This document shows positions 26,670-36,959 of a stretch of 64,000 bases of DNA, piece after piece. Under the pieces are notes generated by a model. That model worked only from the letters and a program-made list of their open reading frames with translations, had not been told where the DNA came from and made no database searches. Source of the DNA: CAUTNA01 sp964371145 (GTDB lineage Bacteria > Pseudomonadota > Alphaproteobacteria > Rs-D84); NCBI GenBank assembly GCA_964371145.1, contig CAYJKO010000001.1:62001-126000 (forward strand). Reading direction: 5' to 3'. Each line of letters opens with the position of its first letter. Within the stretch, counting starts at the first letter, position 1. A program made the translations under genes and the position numbers.

Positions 26670-27887
26670 ATGAAAAACGAATTAATTAATGAATTAGAAC
26701 AACGCGGATTTGTTCATCAATTTTCAAATATGGATGGATTAAATGATGCTTTGAATTCTGGAAAAATTGCGCTGTATTTGGGGTCCGATCCAACGGCCGA
26801 TTCGTTACACGTTGGGCATTTGGTACCGGTTATGATGATGCGTATATTTCAAAAATATGGGCATACCCCAATTATGTTGGTTGGCGGTGCAACGGGCCGC
26901 ATTGGTGATCCGTCTGGTCGTGATACGGGGCGCCCGATGTTGTCGGATGCGGATTTAGATAAAAATTTGGCTGGGTTAAAAAAATCTTATTCGAAATTCA
27001 TAAATTTCGATTGCGATAATTCTGCGATTATGGTGGACAATTATGATTGGATGAAAACGTATTCTCATATCGATTTTTTGCGTGATTTTGGAACAGATTT
27101 TACCGTTCCGCGTATGCTTTCTATGGAATCTGTGAAACGCAGATTAGAAACGGGTATGACATTTTTGGAATTCAATTATATGACTTTCCAAGCGGTAGAT
27201 TTCTTGGAATTGTATAAAAAACACAATTGCGTTTTGCAAATTTGTGGTGCCGATCAATGGGGGAATTCTATTATGGGAATCGAATTGGTGCGTAAAAAAA
27301 TGCGTTCCGAAGTATTCGTTTTGTCGACCGCATTAATTACAGATTCTGCCGGCAATAAAATCGGAAAATCTGCGGGTAACGCCGTTTGGGTAAATGAAGA
27401 TAAAACATCTCCATACGAATATTATCAATATTTCCGTAATGTGTCGGACGATTTAGTTGTTAAATTTTTAAAATTATTTACAGATTTATCTTTGTCTGAA
27501 ATTGCAGAATATGAAAATTTAACAGGCGCAGAATTAAATGCTGTTAAAAGAAAATTGGCATATTTGGCAACCGAAATTGCTCATGGTTCTGATGCTGCAA
27601 AAACATCAGAAAAAACATCAGATGAATTATTTTCTGGTGGCGGCAGCGCGTCTGCACCATCGGCTGAATTTACGGCAGAAACAGATAGTGTTTCAATCAC
27701 AGATTTAATTTTATCCGTTGGTTTGGTGCCGTCCAAATCCGAAGCCAGACGTACAATAGAACAGGGTGGGTTAACCGTAAATGACGAAAAAATTGTCGAT
27801 TTTAATTTGATTTTGAATATCAAATCGGGGGACGAAATTATGTTGAAAAAAGGTAAAAAAAATTATCTAAAAGTAATCATAAAATAA
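26670..27887 (+). CDS. tyrS: Tyrosyl-tRNA synthetase
   Basis: 405 residues from the ATG at 26670, which has AAGGA eight bases upstream; an ATG at 26661 overlaps that site. Class I synthetase motifs: HVGH in SLHVGHLVPVMMM, the tyrosine-pocket VGGATGRIGDPSGR, QICGADQWGNS and KIGKSAG in place of KMSKS. A C-terminal S4-like RNA-binding domain follows (ILSVGLVPSKSEARRTIEQG). It charges tRNA-Tyr. The next gene starts one base after the stop, so tyrS, envC-like and possibly ctpA form an operon. Confidence 0.97.
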   Translation: MKNELINELEQRGFVHQFSNMDGLNDALNSGKIALYLGSDPTADSLHVGHLVPVMMMRIFQKYGHTPIMLVGGATGRIGDPSGRDTGRPMLSDADLDKNLAGLKKSYSKFINFDCDNSAIMVDNYDWMKTYSHIDFLRDFGTDFTVPRMLSMESVKRRLETGMTFLEFNYMTFQAVDFLELYKKHNCVLQICGADQWGNSIMGIELVRKKMRSEVFVLSTALITDSAGNKIGKSAGNAVWVNEDKTSPYEYYQYFRNVSDDLVVKFLKLFTDLSLSEIAEYENLTGAELNAVKRKLAYLATEIAHGSDAAKTSEKTSDELFSGGGSASAPSAEFTAETDSVSITDLILSVGLVPSKSEARRTIEQGGLTVNDEKIVDFNLILNIKSGDEIMLKKGKKNYLKVIIK

Positions 27888-27888
27888 T

Positions 27889-28959
27889 ATGAAAAAAATT
27901 GTCGTTTTTATTTTTGTCGCAATGTTTGCCTTCCACGTGGGGGCAAACAGCGAACTTTCCAAAATTCAATCCGAAATTAAACAGGCTAAAATCGCAGAAC
28001 GTCAATTACAAGAGAAATATGAATCATCAAATCGAGACATCCAAAGAACAAAAAAAGATTTGGTGTATACTGCGACAAAATTCAGTGAATTAGAACATGA
28101 ACGCGCCAAAATAAAAGAAAATATTAAAAAATTAACGGATAATCAAAAAGATTTAACAGAAAAATTAGAAGAAAACAGATCGAATATTGCAGATTCTGCT
28201 GCGGCTATTTTATTCGTTGCAAATAATCCAAATTTTGATTCCGATAATATGAAAGATTATGTTTTAACATCCGCGGTTTTAAGTGGGGCGGCAACCAATT
28301 TCCAAGACGAAATAGATTTAATGGAAGATCAAATAGAAGAATTAGAAGACATCAAAGATGAATTAGAATCCGAAATAGAAAAATTGGATGAAACAGCAGA
28401 AAGATTTGCATCCCAGAAAAAAGAATTGGATGATTTGTTGCGTGACAGATCTGCGCAAAATAAAAATTTAAAAACCCAGCAGACAAATGTGCAAAAAAAA
28501 TTAAAGACTTTGTCCGCCAAAGCTAAAAATATTTCCGATTTGGCATCTGGCGTGGGCAGCTCTGAAATGTCGGGATCGTCCCGTTTCAGTTTTCGAAAAT
28601 TAAACCCGCCGGTAAAGGGTGATTTGATTCAGAAATTTGGTGATAAATTGACCGCAGGTCGCACGGCGGACGGTTGGAAAATTGCTGCTTCTGGCGGTGC
28701 TTTGGTTGTCGCGCCCGCGGATGGTGTCGTTAAATTTGCAGACGATTTCAAAGGATTTGGGCAAATTATAATTATATCCCATAAAAACGGATACAATACC
28801 GTTATGACGAATTTGGGACAAATTGACGTATTGATAAACCAAGAAGTTTTAGGTGGCGAGCCGGTGGGCCGTATGAGCGAATCTAAACCTGAAATGTATC
28901 TGGAAGTGCGCCGCGGAAAATCTGTTGTTGATCCCGAAAAATTATTTAAGACGCCATAA
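27889..28959 (+). CDS. EnvC-like murein hydrolase activator (degenerate LytM/M23 domain)
   Basis: 356 residues with a signal peptide (MKKIVVFIFVAMFAFHVGA), a long coiled coil (about 20-225) and a C-terminal M23/LytM domain with VVAPADGVVKFADDF and GFGQIIIISHKNGYNTVM. The zinc ligands of true M23 peptidases are missing: the first His/Asp site reads TADGWKIAA, and the last HxH is replaced by MYLEVR. That is the pattern of EnvC-type proteins that switch on amidases rather than cut peptidoglycan. Likely periplasmic, acting in daughter-cell separation. It is followed 63 bases later by a CtpA protease, a conserved neighbour in Proteobacteria. Confidence 0.88.
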   Translation: MKKIVVFIFVAMFAFHVGANSELSKIQSEIKQAKIAERQLQEKYESSNRDIQRTKKDLVYTATKFSELEHERAKIKENIKKLTDNQKDLTEKLEENRSNIADSAAAILFVANNPNFDSDNMKDYVLTSAVLSGAATNFQDEIDLMEDQIEELEDIKDELESEIEKLDETAERFASQKKELDDLLRDRSAQNKNLKTQQTNVQKKLKTLSAKAKNISDLASGVGSSEMSGSSRFSFRKLNPPVKGDLIQKFGDKLTAGRTADGWKIAASGGALVVAPADGVVKFADDFKGFGQIIIISHKNGYNTVMTNLGQIDVLINQEVLGGEPVGRMSESKPEMYLEVRRGKSVVDPEKLFKTP

Positions 28960-29022
28960 AAAATGCGGTTGAAATCAATATAAATTTGTTATAGAATTTT
29001 AACGATAAAAGAAGGAAGAAAT

Positions 29023-30390
29023 ATGTTAAAAAAATTTTTAATTTTAATGGTTATGATAATCCCAACAATTGTGATGGCGGGGGATAATAAAAAAGATGAC
29101 GAGCCGGTTGTACATTTAACAGATGAAGAAATTTATGAAGAATTAAAAAAATTGGCATTGGTTTTTGAAACCGCACGTGAAAATTTTGTTGAACCGGCGG
29201 ACGAGAAAAAAATGTTGGAAGGCGCGATGAACGGTATGTTAGAAGCATTAGATCCACATTCTGCATATTTGCCAAAGGACGATTTCAAAGATTTTAATGA
29301 CAAATCACATGGTGAATTTGGTGGATTGGGAATTCAAATAACCAGCGACAAGGGCGCGGTAAAAGTTATATCGCCGATGGATGATACTCCGGCCGAAAAA
29401 GCGGGTATAAAAGCGGGTGATTATATTACTCATATCGACGGGGAACAGGTGTTCGATTTGACTTTAAGTCAGGCTACGAAAAAAATGAAAGGTCGTCCGG
29501 GGACAAAAGTAAAATTACGTGTTGTATCAGATGGCGAAGCAAAAGACATTACATTAAAACGTGCAATTATAAAGGTTAAATCTGTAAAATTTGAAACAAA
29601 GGGTATGGATGGCGCAGATGAAGACGAAAAAAATATCGGATATATCCGTATTTCAGATTTCGGCGCGACAACTACGAAAGAATTGCACGACGCGATTAAA
29701 AAATTAGAAAAAAAAGATGTAATCGGATACGTGTTGGACGTCCGTAATAATCCGGGTGGTTATTTGACGGCCGCAATAGAAGTGTCAGACGCGTTTTTAG
29801 ATTCTGGCGAAATCGTATCGACCCGCGGGAAAGATAAAAATGACATTATCCGCAGCGTTGCCCAAAAGGGTGATTTAATAAACGGTAAACCAATTGTTGT
29901 ATTAATTAATCACGGATCTGCGTCCGCATCTGAAATTGTGGCAGGTGCAATCCAAGATAATAATCGCGGTATTATTATGGGATCTCAAAGCTTTGGAAAG
30001 GGCAGTGTACAACAACAAAAACCATTGGGTGATGGGACCGCAATTCATATTACTATTGCACGTTATTACACTCCGAACGGAACGTCTATCCAGGGGACGG
30101 GAATTACACCAGACGTCGAAGTTTTACACAGCAAGGTCGAAGTGTTAGAAAAAAAAGAAAGTCTGTATTCCGAGGCGTCATTTAAAAATGCTTTGAAAAA
30201 TGAAGATAAAAAAAGCAAAGATAAAGATGAAGACGATGATGAAACAGATGAATTAACAGATGAGGAAAAAGACGCGCGTGATTATCAATTGCAACGTGGT
30301 ATGGATATGGTGCGAGCCATGGTTAAAATCGATGCTAAAAATCGGTCGGATGCCGATAAGGATGACGCGGAAGATTCTGATAACGATTAA
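29023..30390 (+). CDS. ctpA: C-terminal processing peptidase (S41 family)
   Basis: 455 residues with signal peptide MLKKFLILMVMIIPTIVMAG. A tail-binding PDZ domain (GGLGIQITSDKGAVKVISP) is followed by the S41 core: GYVLDVRNNPGG, the nucleophile region NHGSASASEIVAGA and the lysine in GSQSFGKGSVQ. The Ser-Lys dyad is intact. The C-terminus is a highly charged Asp/Glu/Lys tail (about 395-455). It trims periplasmic or membrane proteins after recognising their C-termini. Its place next to the EnvC-like gene fits a cell-wall role. Confidence 0.95.
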   Translation: MLKKFLILMVMIIPTIVMAGDNKKDDEPVVHLTDEEIYEELKKLALVFETARENFVEPADEKKMLEGAMNGMLEALDPHSAYLPKDDFKDFNDKSHGEFGGLGIQITSDKGAVKVISPMDDTPAEKAGIKAGDYITHIDGEQVFDLTLSQATKKMKGRPGTKVKLRVVSDGEAKDITLKRAIIKVKSVKFETKGMDGADEDEKNIGYIRISDFGATTTKELHDAIKKLEKKDVIGYVLDVRNNPGGYLTAAIEVSDAFLDSGEIVSTRGKDKNDIIRSVAQKGDLINGKPIVVLINHGSASASEIVAGAIQDNNRGIIMGSQSFGKGSVQQQKPLGDGTAIHITIARYYTPNGTSIQGTGITPDVEVLHSKVEVLEKKESLYSEASFKNALKNEDKKSKDKDEDDDETDELTDEEKDARDYQLQRGMDMVRAMVKIDAKNRSDADKDDAEDSDND

Positions 30391-30420
30391 AATAAAGCCC
30401 CATTTCGGGGTTTTATTTTA
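30391..30420 (+). terminator. Intrinsic terminator of ctpA
   Basis: GCCCC-ATTTC-GGGG hairpin extended by AAATAAA/TTTTATTT arms, directly after the stop. Confidence 0.85.
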
Positions 30421-30475
30421 TGGATTAATTCCCAATTTTTTGATATGATGTATTCGTAAAAATTACGGAGAAAAT

Positions 30476-32254
30476 ATGAAAATTTTACCAAATTCATTAT
30501 TAAAATTTTATGGACGTTATGCTTTTCGTCCTTATATGTATCTTATTATCCCTTGGTTCTTTTTGTTGTCGGGGTGGAGATTAATAGACAGAATTTGGCT
30601 GCCTTGGTTGGAAAAAAGTTTTATCGCCAAAATTGAAAATCCAAATATTTTTAATGTGGATATTGTGGAATTTATATTACCGGTTGTATCTGTGTTTTTT
30701 TTCGCATTAATGGCGTCTTTGTTTATTCATATAATAGATGATATTGTTTGGATGCGTTTGCGTACTCGCATTATGAATAATATATCCGAAGTTTTAACAG
30801 ATTATGTGCATAATCAATCAGTAAAATTTTGGAAAAATCGCGTGGTTGGAAAAATTCACGAACAAATAGCGCACCTGTCAAAAGGGTTTGAATTTTTGGT
30901 GACGATAATGGTTCGTTTGGTTGCGGTTGCCGTTATTTCCATGAATGTTGTGATTTTGTTTCAAATAAATCAACAGTTGGCGTACGTTTTTACAGGGATT
31001 ATCGGATTTTACACTTTGTATTGTTTGTTGCGTGTTAATTCTATGACTGCGTCTAATAAAGCGGCTGCAAATTCATATTCTACGTTGGGCGGAAAATTGA
31101 TTGACAGTTTTTCTAATTTTATGGCGGTAAAATTATTTGCAAATAATAATTATGAACGTGAATGTATGAAAGATGTCCGCGAAGAATATATAAAAAATAA
31201 AATTCACGCTGGAATGGTTCGTCGTGCATTTTGGGGTATTCCGCAATTTATTCGTTCTGTCTTATTTTGTGCTTTGATTGCGTTTTGCGCCGTGTTTTAT
31301 ATCCAGGGTAATATTGATTTGTCGGATGTGTTTTTTGCTTTGACAATTAACAGCATTATTTCAAATCAAATAGAAAAAATTATCCAAGATTTGCCAATCA
31401 TTTCCGAATCATTAAGTGCCGCAAAACAAGCGTATGATTATTTAAATGTGCCGGTATCTGTGTCTGATTCAAAATCTGCAAAAAAAGTAAAAATCAAACG
31501 CGGGAAAATAGAAATAAAAAATTTAAATTTTCATCATTCTCATTCTCATATTCCGGTATTAACCGATATTTGTATATCTGTAAAGCCGGGTGAAAAAATC
31601 GGTATTGTCGGAATCAGTGGATCCGGCAAAACAACATTGGCAAATTTATTATTACGTTTGTATGATCCAAGCGCGGGTGAAATATTAATCGATGGTCAAA
31701 ATATCAAAAAAATGACTCAAGATTCATTACACAAAGCAATCAGTTTTATTCCACAAGATACTACGATTTTCAACAGAACTATATGGGAAAATATTGCATA
31801 TGGGGACGTTGACGCAGATATGAAATTGATAAAAAAGGCTGCAAAAGATGCATCCGCAGACGAATTTATTATGGCGTCGCCAAATAAATATAAAACGGTT
31901 GTTGGTGATCGCGGAATTAAATTGTCGGGCGGGCAACGTCAACGTATTGCGATTGCGCGCGCATTTTTGAAAAATTCTCCGATTTTAATTCTGGACGAGG
32001 CAACATCCGCGTTAGATACCGAAACAGAAGTTGCAATCCAAAAAAGTTTAGAAAAATTATTTAAAAACAGAACGACTATTGCAATAGCTCACAGACTGTC
32101 AACCTTGCGTAATATGGATAAAATCATAGTGTTAGACCAGGGGAAAATAGTCGAAGTTGGAACACATTTACAATTGTGCAGAAAAAAGCGCGGAATATAT
32201 GCAAATCTGTGGAAAAAACAATCTGATGGATTTATGGGGCTGATGGGTGCATGA
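30476..32254 (+). CDS. ABC exporter, fused permease and ATPase (MsbA/MDR type)
   Basis: 592 residues with ACGGAG before the start. The N-terminal half is a type IV exporter membrane domain with about six helices. The C-terminal half has a full ATPase: Walker A GISGSGKTT, Q-loop FIPQDTTIF, signature LSGGQRQRIAIARAF, Walker B ILILDEATSALD and the switch His in IAIAHRLST. It probably works as a homodimer that pumps a lipid, peptide or drug out of the inner membrane; the substrate cannot be read from the sequence. A single gene with its own terminator. The stop is TGA, proving TGA is not reassigned. Confidence 0.93.
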   Translation: MKILPNSLLKFYGRYAFRPYMYLIIPWFFLLSGWRLIDRIWLPWLEKSFIAKIENPNIFNVDIVEFILPVVSVFFFALMASLFIHIIDDIVWMRLRTRIMNNISEVLTDYVHNQSVKFWKNRVVGKIHEQIAHLSKGFEFLVTIMVRLVAVAVISMNVVILFQINQQLAYVFTGIIGFYTLYCLLRVNSMTASNKAAANSYSTLGGKLIDSFSNFMAVKLFANNNYERECMKDVREEYIKNKIHAGMVRRAFWGIPQFIRSVLFCALIAFCAVFYIQGNIDLSDVFFALTINSIISNQIEKIIQDLPIISESLSAAKQAYDYLNVPVSVSDSKSAKKVKIKRGKIEIKNLNFHHSHSHIPVLTDICISVKPGEKIGIVGISGSGKTTLANLLLRLYDPSAGEILIDGQNIKKMTQDSLHKAISFIPQDTTIFNRTIWENIAYGDVDADMKLIKKAAKDASADEFIMASPNKYKTVVGDRGIKLSGGQRQRIAIARAFLKNSPILILDEATSALDTETEVAIQKSLEKLFKNRTTIAIAHRLSTLRNMDKIIVLDQGKIVEVGTHLQLCRKKRGIYANLWKKQSDGFMGLMGA

Positions 32255-32260
32255 TTTTCG

Positions 32261-32292
32261 AAAACTTGGGATAAATCCCCAAGTTTTTTTTT
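32261..32292 (+). terminator. Intrinsic terminator of the ABC exporter
   Basis: AACTTGGG/CCCAAGTT stem followed by a long T-run. Confidence 0.9.
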
Positions 32293-32302
32293 ATGTTTTG
32301 TC

Positions 32303-32331
32303 TTGCTTTTTGCCCGTTTTGGGGGTAGTAT
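32303..32331 (+). promoter_or_regulatory. Promoter of nifJ
   Basis: TTGCTT (32303-32308), 17-base spacer, TAGTAT (32326-32331); start codon at 32378 with AAAGGGAAG upstream. Confidence 0.55.
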
Positions 32332-32377
32332 TCAACTCGTGTTCAAAATGAATTTTTTAAAGGGAAGATTATAAAAA

Positions 32378-35300
32378 ATGTCAAAATTAATAGTAGACGG
32401 CAATTGGGCTGCGGCCGATGTTGCATATAGATGCAGTGAATTTGCAGCAATTTATCCAATTACACCCAGCAGTACAATGGGCGAATTGGCCGATGAATGG
32501 ATGTTTCAACATAAAAAAAATATTTGGGGTTCAATCCCGGGTGTCATAGAAATGCAATCCGAGGCGGGCGCAGCAGGCGCGATGCACGGTGCGTTGCAAA
32601 TGGGGTCTTTGGCGACGACTTTTACCGCCAGCCAAGGTTTGTTATTGATGATACCAAATATGTATAAAATTGCGGGCGAACAAACTCCGTTTGTTATGCA
32701 CGTTGCTGCGCGCGCGTTGGCAACACACGCGTTATCAATTTTCGGCGATCACAGTGACGTTATGGCCGTTCGCCAAACAGGGTTTGCATTATTGTCCAGC
32801 CACAATGTACAACAAGCGTCCGATATGGCGGCAATTGCGCATGCGGCGACTTTGCGTGCTCGCGTTCCTTATTTACATTTCTTTGACGGGTTCAGAACCA
32901 GTCATGAAGAATCCAGATTGGAAAAAATCCCAGATGATGTTTTACGCGGATTAATTCCTGATTCTGAAATTTTAAAATATCGTGAAAATTCTTTGAATCC
33001 AAATAATCCAAAAATACGTGGTACGGCTCAAAATCCTGACGTGTTTTTCCAAGGACGCGAAGCGGTGAATTCTTTGTACGAACGCGTACCAGAAATTACT
33101 CAGAATGTTATGGACGAATTCGCAAAATTAACAGGTCGCGAATATAAATTGGTTGATTATGTGGGAAATCCCGCGGCTGAAAATATTATTGTCGCAATGG
33201 GCAGCGCATGTGAAACCATCGAAGAAACTTTGGAATCTTTGCCGGATAATGTGGGTTTAATTAAAATCCGTCTTTTCCGTCCGTTTCCAAAAGACGCATT
33301 TTTATCCGCTTTGCCAAAATCTGCAAAAAGAATTGCTGTTTTGGACAGAACGAAAGAACCGGGCGCTTTGGGTGAACCGTTATGGATGGATGTTAAAACA
33401 ATTGTATCGGACGATATCAAAGTTATGGGTGGACGTTACGGATTGGGTTCAAAAGAATTCAAGCCTCGTGATGTTGCAGCCATCGTTACGAATTTAATGC
33501 AAGACACATTACATCATAATTTTACAGTCGGAATAAACGACGATTTATCAAAATTATCTTTGGAAACAGATCCGAATTTTACAATCGAAAATGCGAACGT
33601 TAAAACGGCTTTGTTATATGGTATCGGATCAGACGGTACGGTTGGTGCGGTTAAAAATATCGTTAAAATCGTCGGTGAAAATTCTGATTTATATCCACAA
33701 AGTTATGCGGTGTACGATTCTAAAAAATCAGGCGGATTGACCGCGTCTCATATCAGATTTTCAAATGAACATATTCGCAGCCAATATTTGGTCGAATCGG
33801 CTGAATTTATTTCTGTATCTAATTTCGTTATTGCGCAAAGATTTGATGTGTTTGCATCGTTAAAAGCGGGCGGGGTGGTGATGATTAATACATCGCTGGC
33901 TCCGGAAATGGCTTTTGCAAAATTGCCAAAACAAACACAAGAACATTTGATGCAATTGAATGCTCGTGTTTATTTCTTGGACGCGAATCGCGCAGCTCAC
34001 GAATTGGGATTGGGAAATCGTATTAATACATTTATTATGTTGAATTTCTTTAATTTAACAAAAGTAATCGATCCAAGTGCGGCCGCAAAATCTGCAAAAG
34101 ACGCGATTGAAAAAACATACAAGAAAAAAGGTATGGATGTCGTCGAAGCCAATTGGCGCGCGGTTGATTCGGCGAAAGATTATTTACAAGAATATAAATT
34201 GCCGTTTAAAATTGCAGATAATGCACCCGATTTTATTCCGGCTATGACATCTGACGCACCTGTTTCTATCGCGGGCGTTTTGGGTGAAATTGCCGCCGGT
34301 CGTGGTGACGATTTGCCAGTTTCTGCATTTAAAATAGACGGCGAATTCGGTGCGGGACAATTTCCGGTTGGAACTGCTAAATACGAAAAACGTGCGATTT
34401 CTGATAAAGTTGCAAAATGCGATTTAGAAAAATGTATCCAATGTGGAAAATGTTCTATGTTGTGTCCGCATGCTGCCATTCGTATGAATGTTATTGATGA
34501 ATCAGACATAAACGGTGTTAAAACCGTTAAAATGAAAACCCCAGAATTGGGCGCAGATAAATTGTTTACTTTGAACATATCACCTGCCGATTGTACGGGG
34601 TGTGGTGTTTGTATCAAAAATTGTCCGGTAAAAGCTTTGGAAATGACAGACATTAAAGATACACAAAATATGCAATCAGAATTCGAAGCGGCAATAAAAT
34701 TACCAGAATTCGATGTAACAAAATTGAATTTAAATATTCCAAAACACATTGAATTGTTACCTCATTATTTTGAATTCCCAGGCGCATGTGCGGGATGTGG
34801 TGAAACACCATATGTTAAATTAATGGCTCATTTATTCGGAGACAGAATGGTTGTTGCAAATGCAACGGGTTGTTCTTCGATTTATGGTGCGAATTTACCG
34901 ACAACACCATGGACGGTTGATTCTGCGGGTCGTGGACCTGCTTGGTCAAATTCTTTGTTCGAAGATAATGCAGAATACGGTTTGGGTATGCGTGTTGCAT
35001 TGAACCAAAAAAAGCATGCTTTGAAAAACATATTGTTTGAATTGGAAATTCCAAATGTTGAAGAATTAATTAATGAACGGGATATTCAAAAACAAAGACA
35101 AATCGAATCTGATTTATTGAATACTTTGTCAAAAATGAATTCGGACAAATCAAAATTGGCTATCAGTTTGTTGCCTGAAATCGTAGATAAATCTGTTTGG
35201 ATTGTCGGTGGTGATGGTTGGGCATATGATATCGGATACGGTGGATTGGACCATATTTTACACAGTGGTGAAAACGTAAATATATTGGTTATGGATACCG

Positions 35301-35854
35301 AAGGTTATTCAAATACCGGCGGTCAACAATCAAAAGCAACCCCATTCGGCGCCAGCATGAAATTTGCGATTGGTGGTAAAGAACGTGCAAAAAAAGATTT
35401 GGGATTGATTGCTATGATGTCGGGTGCATATGTTGCGCAAATCGCAATCGGCGCAAACCAAGCCCAAGCTATCAAGGCTTTCCGCGAAGCCGAAGCATTT
35501 GACGGACCATCGATTATTTTGGCGTATGCTCCATGTATTGCGCATGGATTTGCATTGCAAAATGGTGTGGAACATCAAAATAATTTGATTAAAACGGGTG
35601 CTTGGCCTTTGTTCAGATTTAATCCAAAATTAATTGATGATGGACAAAATCCTTTGGCAATCGATTCAGGCGAAAATAAAACAATGGAATTAGACGATTT
35701 CTTGAAAACAGAAAGCCGTTTTGGCGCAGCCCGTTCCGTTAACGGCAATTTCGACAAATTGGTAGAAAAAGCCGAATTAAACAATGAATACAAACGCGAA
35801 TTGAAAAAACATATTGCTGAATTCGCATTAATGTATAATAAAAAAGAAGGGTAA
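32378..35854 (+). CDS. nifJ: Pyruvate:ferredoxin (flavodoxin) oxidoreductase
   Basis: 1158 residues, the single-chain homodimeric form. In order: pyruvate-binding domain (YPITPSSTMGELADEW), CoA/transketolase-like domain, gamma domain, an inserted ferredoxin domain with two 4Fe-4S motifs (CIQCGKCSMLCPHA and CTGCGVCIKNCPVKA), and the thiamine-diphosphate domain with GACAGCGETPYVK, ATGCSSIYG and GGDGWAYDIGYGG. It converts pyruvate and CoA to acetyl-CoA and CO2 with reduced ferredoxin or flavodoxin. The enzyme is oxygen sensitive, so this argues for anaerobic or microaerobic life. A BamE-like gene follows after six bases. Confidence 0.97.
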   Translation: MSKLIVDGNWAAADVAYRCSEFAAIYPITPSSTMGELADEWMFQHKKNIWGSIPGVIEMQSEAGAAGAMHGALQMGSLATTFTASQGLLLMIPNMYKIAGEQTPFVMHVAARALATHALSIFGDHSDVMAVRQTGFALLSSHNVQQASDMAAIAHAATLRARVPYLHFFDGFRTSHEESRLEKIPDDVLRGLIPDSEILKYRENSLNPNNPKIRGTAQNPDVFFQGREAVNSLYERVPEITQNVMDEFAKLTGREYKLVDYVGNPAAENIIVAMGSACETIEETLESLPDNVGLIKIRLFRPFPKDAFLSALPKSAKRIAVLDRTKEPGALGEPLWMDVKTIVSDDIKVMGGRYGLGSKEFKPRDVAAIVTNLMQDTLHHNFTVGINDDLSKLSLETDPNFTIENANVKTALLYGIGSDGTVGAVKNIVKIVGENSDLYPQSYAVYDSKKSGGLTASHIRFSNEHIRSQYLVESAEFISVSNFVIAQRFDVFASLKAGGVVMINTSLAPEMAFAKLPKQTQEHLMQLNARVYFLDANRAAHELGLGNRINTFIMLNFFNLTKVIDPSAAAKSAKDAIEKTYKKKGMDVVEANWRAVDSAKDYLQEYKLPFKIADNAPDFIPAMTSDAPVSIAGVLGEIAAGRGDDLPVSAFKIDGEFGAGQFPVGTAKYEKRAISDKVAKCDLEKCIQCGKCSMLCPHAAIRMNVIDESDINGVKTVKMKTPELGADKLFTLNISPADCTGCGVCIKNCPVKALEMTDIKDTQNMQSEFEAAIKLPEFDVTKLNLNIPKHIELLPHYFEFPGACAGCGETPYVKLMAHLFGDRMVVANATGCSSIYGANLPTTPWTVDSAGRGPAWSNSLFEDNAEYGLGMRVALNQKKHALKNILFELEIPNVEELINERDIQKQRQIESDLLNTLSKMNSDKSKLAISLLPEIVDKSVWIVGGDGWAYDIGYGGLDHILHSGENVNILVMDTEGYSNTGGQQSKATPFGASMKFAIGGKERAKKDLGLIAMMSGAYVAQIAIGANQAQAIKAFREAEAFDGPSIILAYAPCIAHGFALQNGVEHQNNLIKTGAWPLFRFNPKLIDDGQNPLAIDSGENKTMELDDFLKTESRFGAARSVNGNFDKLVEKAELNNEYKRELKKHIAEFALMYNKKEG

Positions 35855-35860
35855 TAAACT

Positions 35861-36295
35861 ATGAAAAAATATGCTTTGTTTTTTATGGCAATTGTAATTT
35901 TGTCGGGGTGTTCTTTTCAAACAAAACAACGTGGATATATATTCCCGTCTGATTTAGATGAACAGGTGAAAACTATTAAAAATACGAATCAGTTAGAAGA
36001 TAGTTTTGGTAGCCCGCAAATTAAAACAATCCATGGAAATGAAGTATGGGTTTATTACAGCGTAGATGAAAATACCCGTGGCCCAATGGCAATGAAATAT
36101 GACAATAAAACTGTTTTATTGGCATGGGTCCGGGGTGAAAATGTCGAAAAAATACAGGTTTTGCGCGATGAAGACTTGGAAACTGTTCATCCCGACCGAA
36201 ATGAAACGGATGTGCCGGCAGCAATAGAATTAAACGCAATAGAAGAATTATTCAATAATATCGGGCGTTTTTCACCAGCAGGTCTGGGACAATAA
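35861..36295 (+). CDS. BamE/SmpA/OmlA-type lipoprotein
   Basis: 144 residues with lipobox ILSGC at residues 13-17, so it should be lipid-anchored and sent to the outer membrane. The core YIFPSDLDEQVKTIKNTNQL, then FGSPQIKTIHGNEVWVYYS, fits the BamE fold (a small domain with a xGxPxxxxxxG.W.Y pattern). BamE helps the BAM machine insert barrel proteins, of which this window encodes several. Its C-terminal tail is longer than in E. coli. It lies six bases after nifJ and may be co-transcribed. Confidence 0.82.
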   Translation: MKKYALFFMAIVILSGCSFQTKQRGYIFPSDLDEQVKTIKNTNQLEDSFGSPQIKTIHGNEVWVYYSVDENTRGPMAMKYDNKTVLLAWVRGENVEKIQVLRDEDLETVHPDRNETDVPAAIELNAIEELFNNIGRFSPAGLGQ

Positions 36296-36307
36296 TTTCA
36301 AGATTAT

Positions 36308-36335
36308 TTGTTTTTTGACAAAAATATGATATAAT
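36308..36335 (+). promoter_or_regulatory. Promoter of the CarD-family gene
   Basis: TTGTTT (36308-36313), 16-base spacer, TATAAT (36330-36335). Confidence 0.55.
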
Positions 36336-36382
36336 GGGACACAGAAGACGAGAATGATAACCGTTATAAAGGCTTAAAAATT

Positions 36383-36943
36383 ATGGCAAATAAAAAATTA
36401 GAATTTAAAACAGGACAGTATGTTGTTTATCCGACCCAAGGTGTGGGGAAACTTTCCCGTGTTGAAGAACAGGTTATCGGTGGACAAAAGATGAAAATGT
36501 TGGTAATCGATTTTGAAAAAAATAGTATGACATTGCGTATTCCTCTTGATCGCGCTGAAATGTGTGGTTTGCGTTCTTTGGTTACAAATAAAAAAATGGA
36601 TGAAGCTATTTCAACAGCAAAAGGCAGAGCAGGGGTGAAAAAATTACCTTGGCCCCGACGCAGTGCGCAATATGAAGAAAATATAAATTCCGGAGATCCA
36701 GTAAAAATTGCAGAAGTCGTTCGTGATTTGCAACGCAGAAACGCAACAGATACAATGACTTATTCCGCCAGAAATTTATATTACCAAGCATTAGAAAGAA
36801 TGGCACAAGAATTTGCGGTTTTGCATAAAATGGATATAGAAGACGCCTCTGAAAAAATTGAAAGTATTTTAGGTGTTCCAAAAGAAATTGATTTGAATGC
36901 AATTGATGTTGCTGATGATGAATTAGATGAAGATGCGGATTAA
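36383..36943 (+). CDS. carD: CarD/CdnL-family transcription regulator
   Basis: 186 residues. The N-terminal RNA-polymerase-interacting Tudor-like domain is clear: FKTGQYVVYPTQGVGKLSRV, then MLVIDFEKNSMTLRIPL. A helical C-terminal part follows (LPWPRRSAQYEENINSGDP, with EVVRDLQRRN). CdnL/CarD proteins bind the beta lobe of RNA polymerase and stabilise the open complex at ribosomal and growth promoters in Alphaproteobacteria. It has an acidic tail. The stop is followed 16 bases later by a 40-residue basic protein that may be in the same message. Confidence 0.93.
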   Translation: MANKKLEFKTGQYVVYPTQGVGKLSRVEEQVIGGQKMKMLVIDFEKNSMTLRIPLDRAEMCGLRSLVTNKKMDEAISTAKGRAGVKKLPWPRRSAQYEENINSGDPVKIAEVVRDLQRRNATDTMTYSARNLYYQALERMAQEFAVLHKMDIEDASEKIESILGVPKEIDLNAIDVADDELDEDAD

Positions 36944-36959
36944 ACAAAAAGGGAAAAGT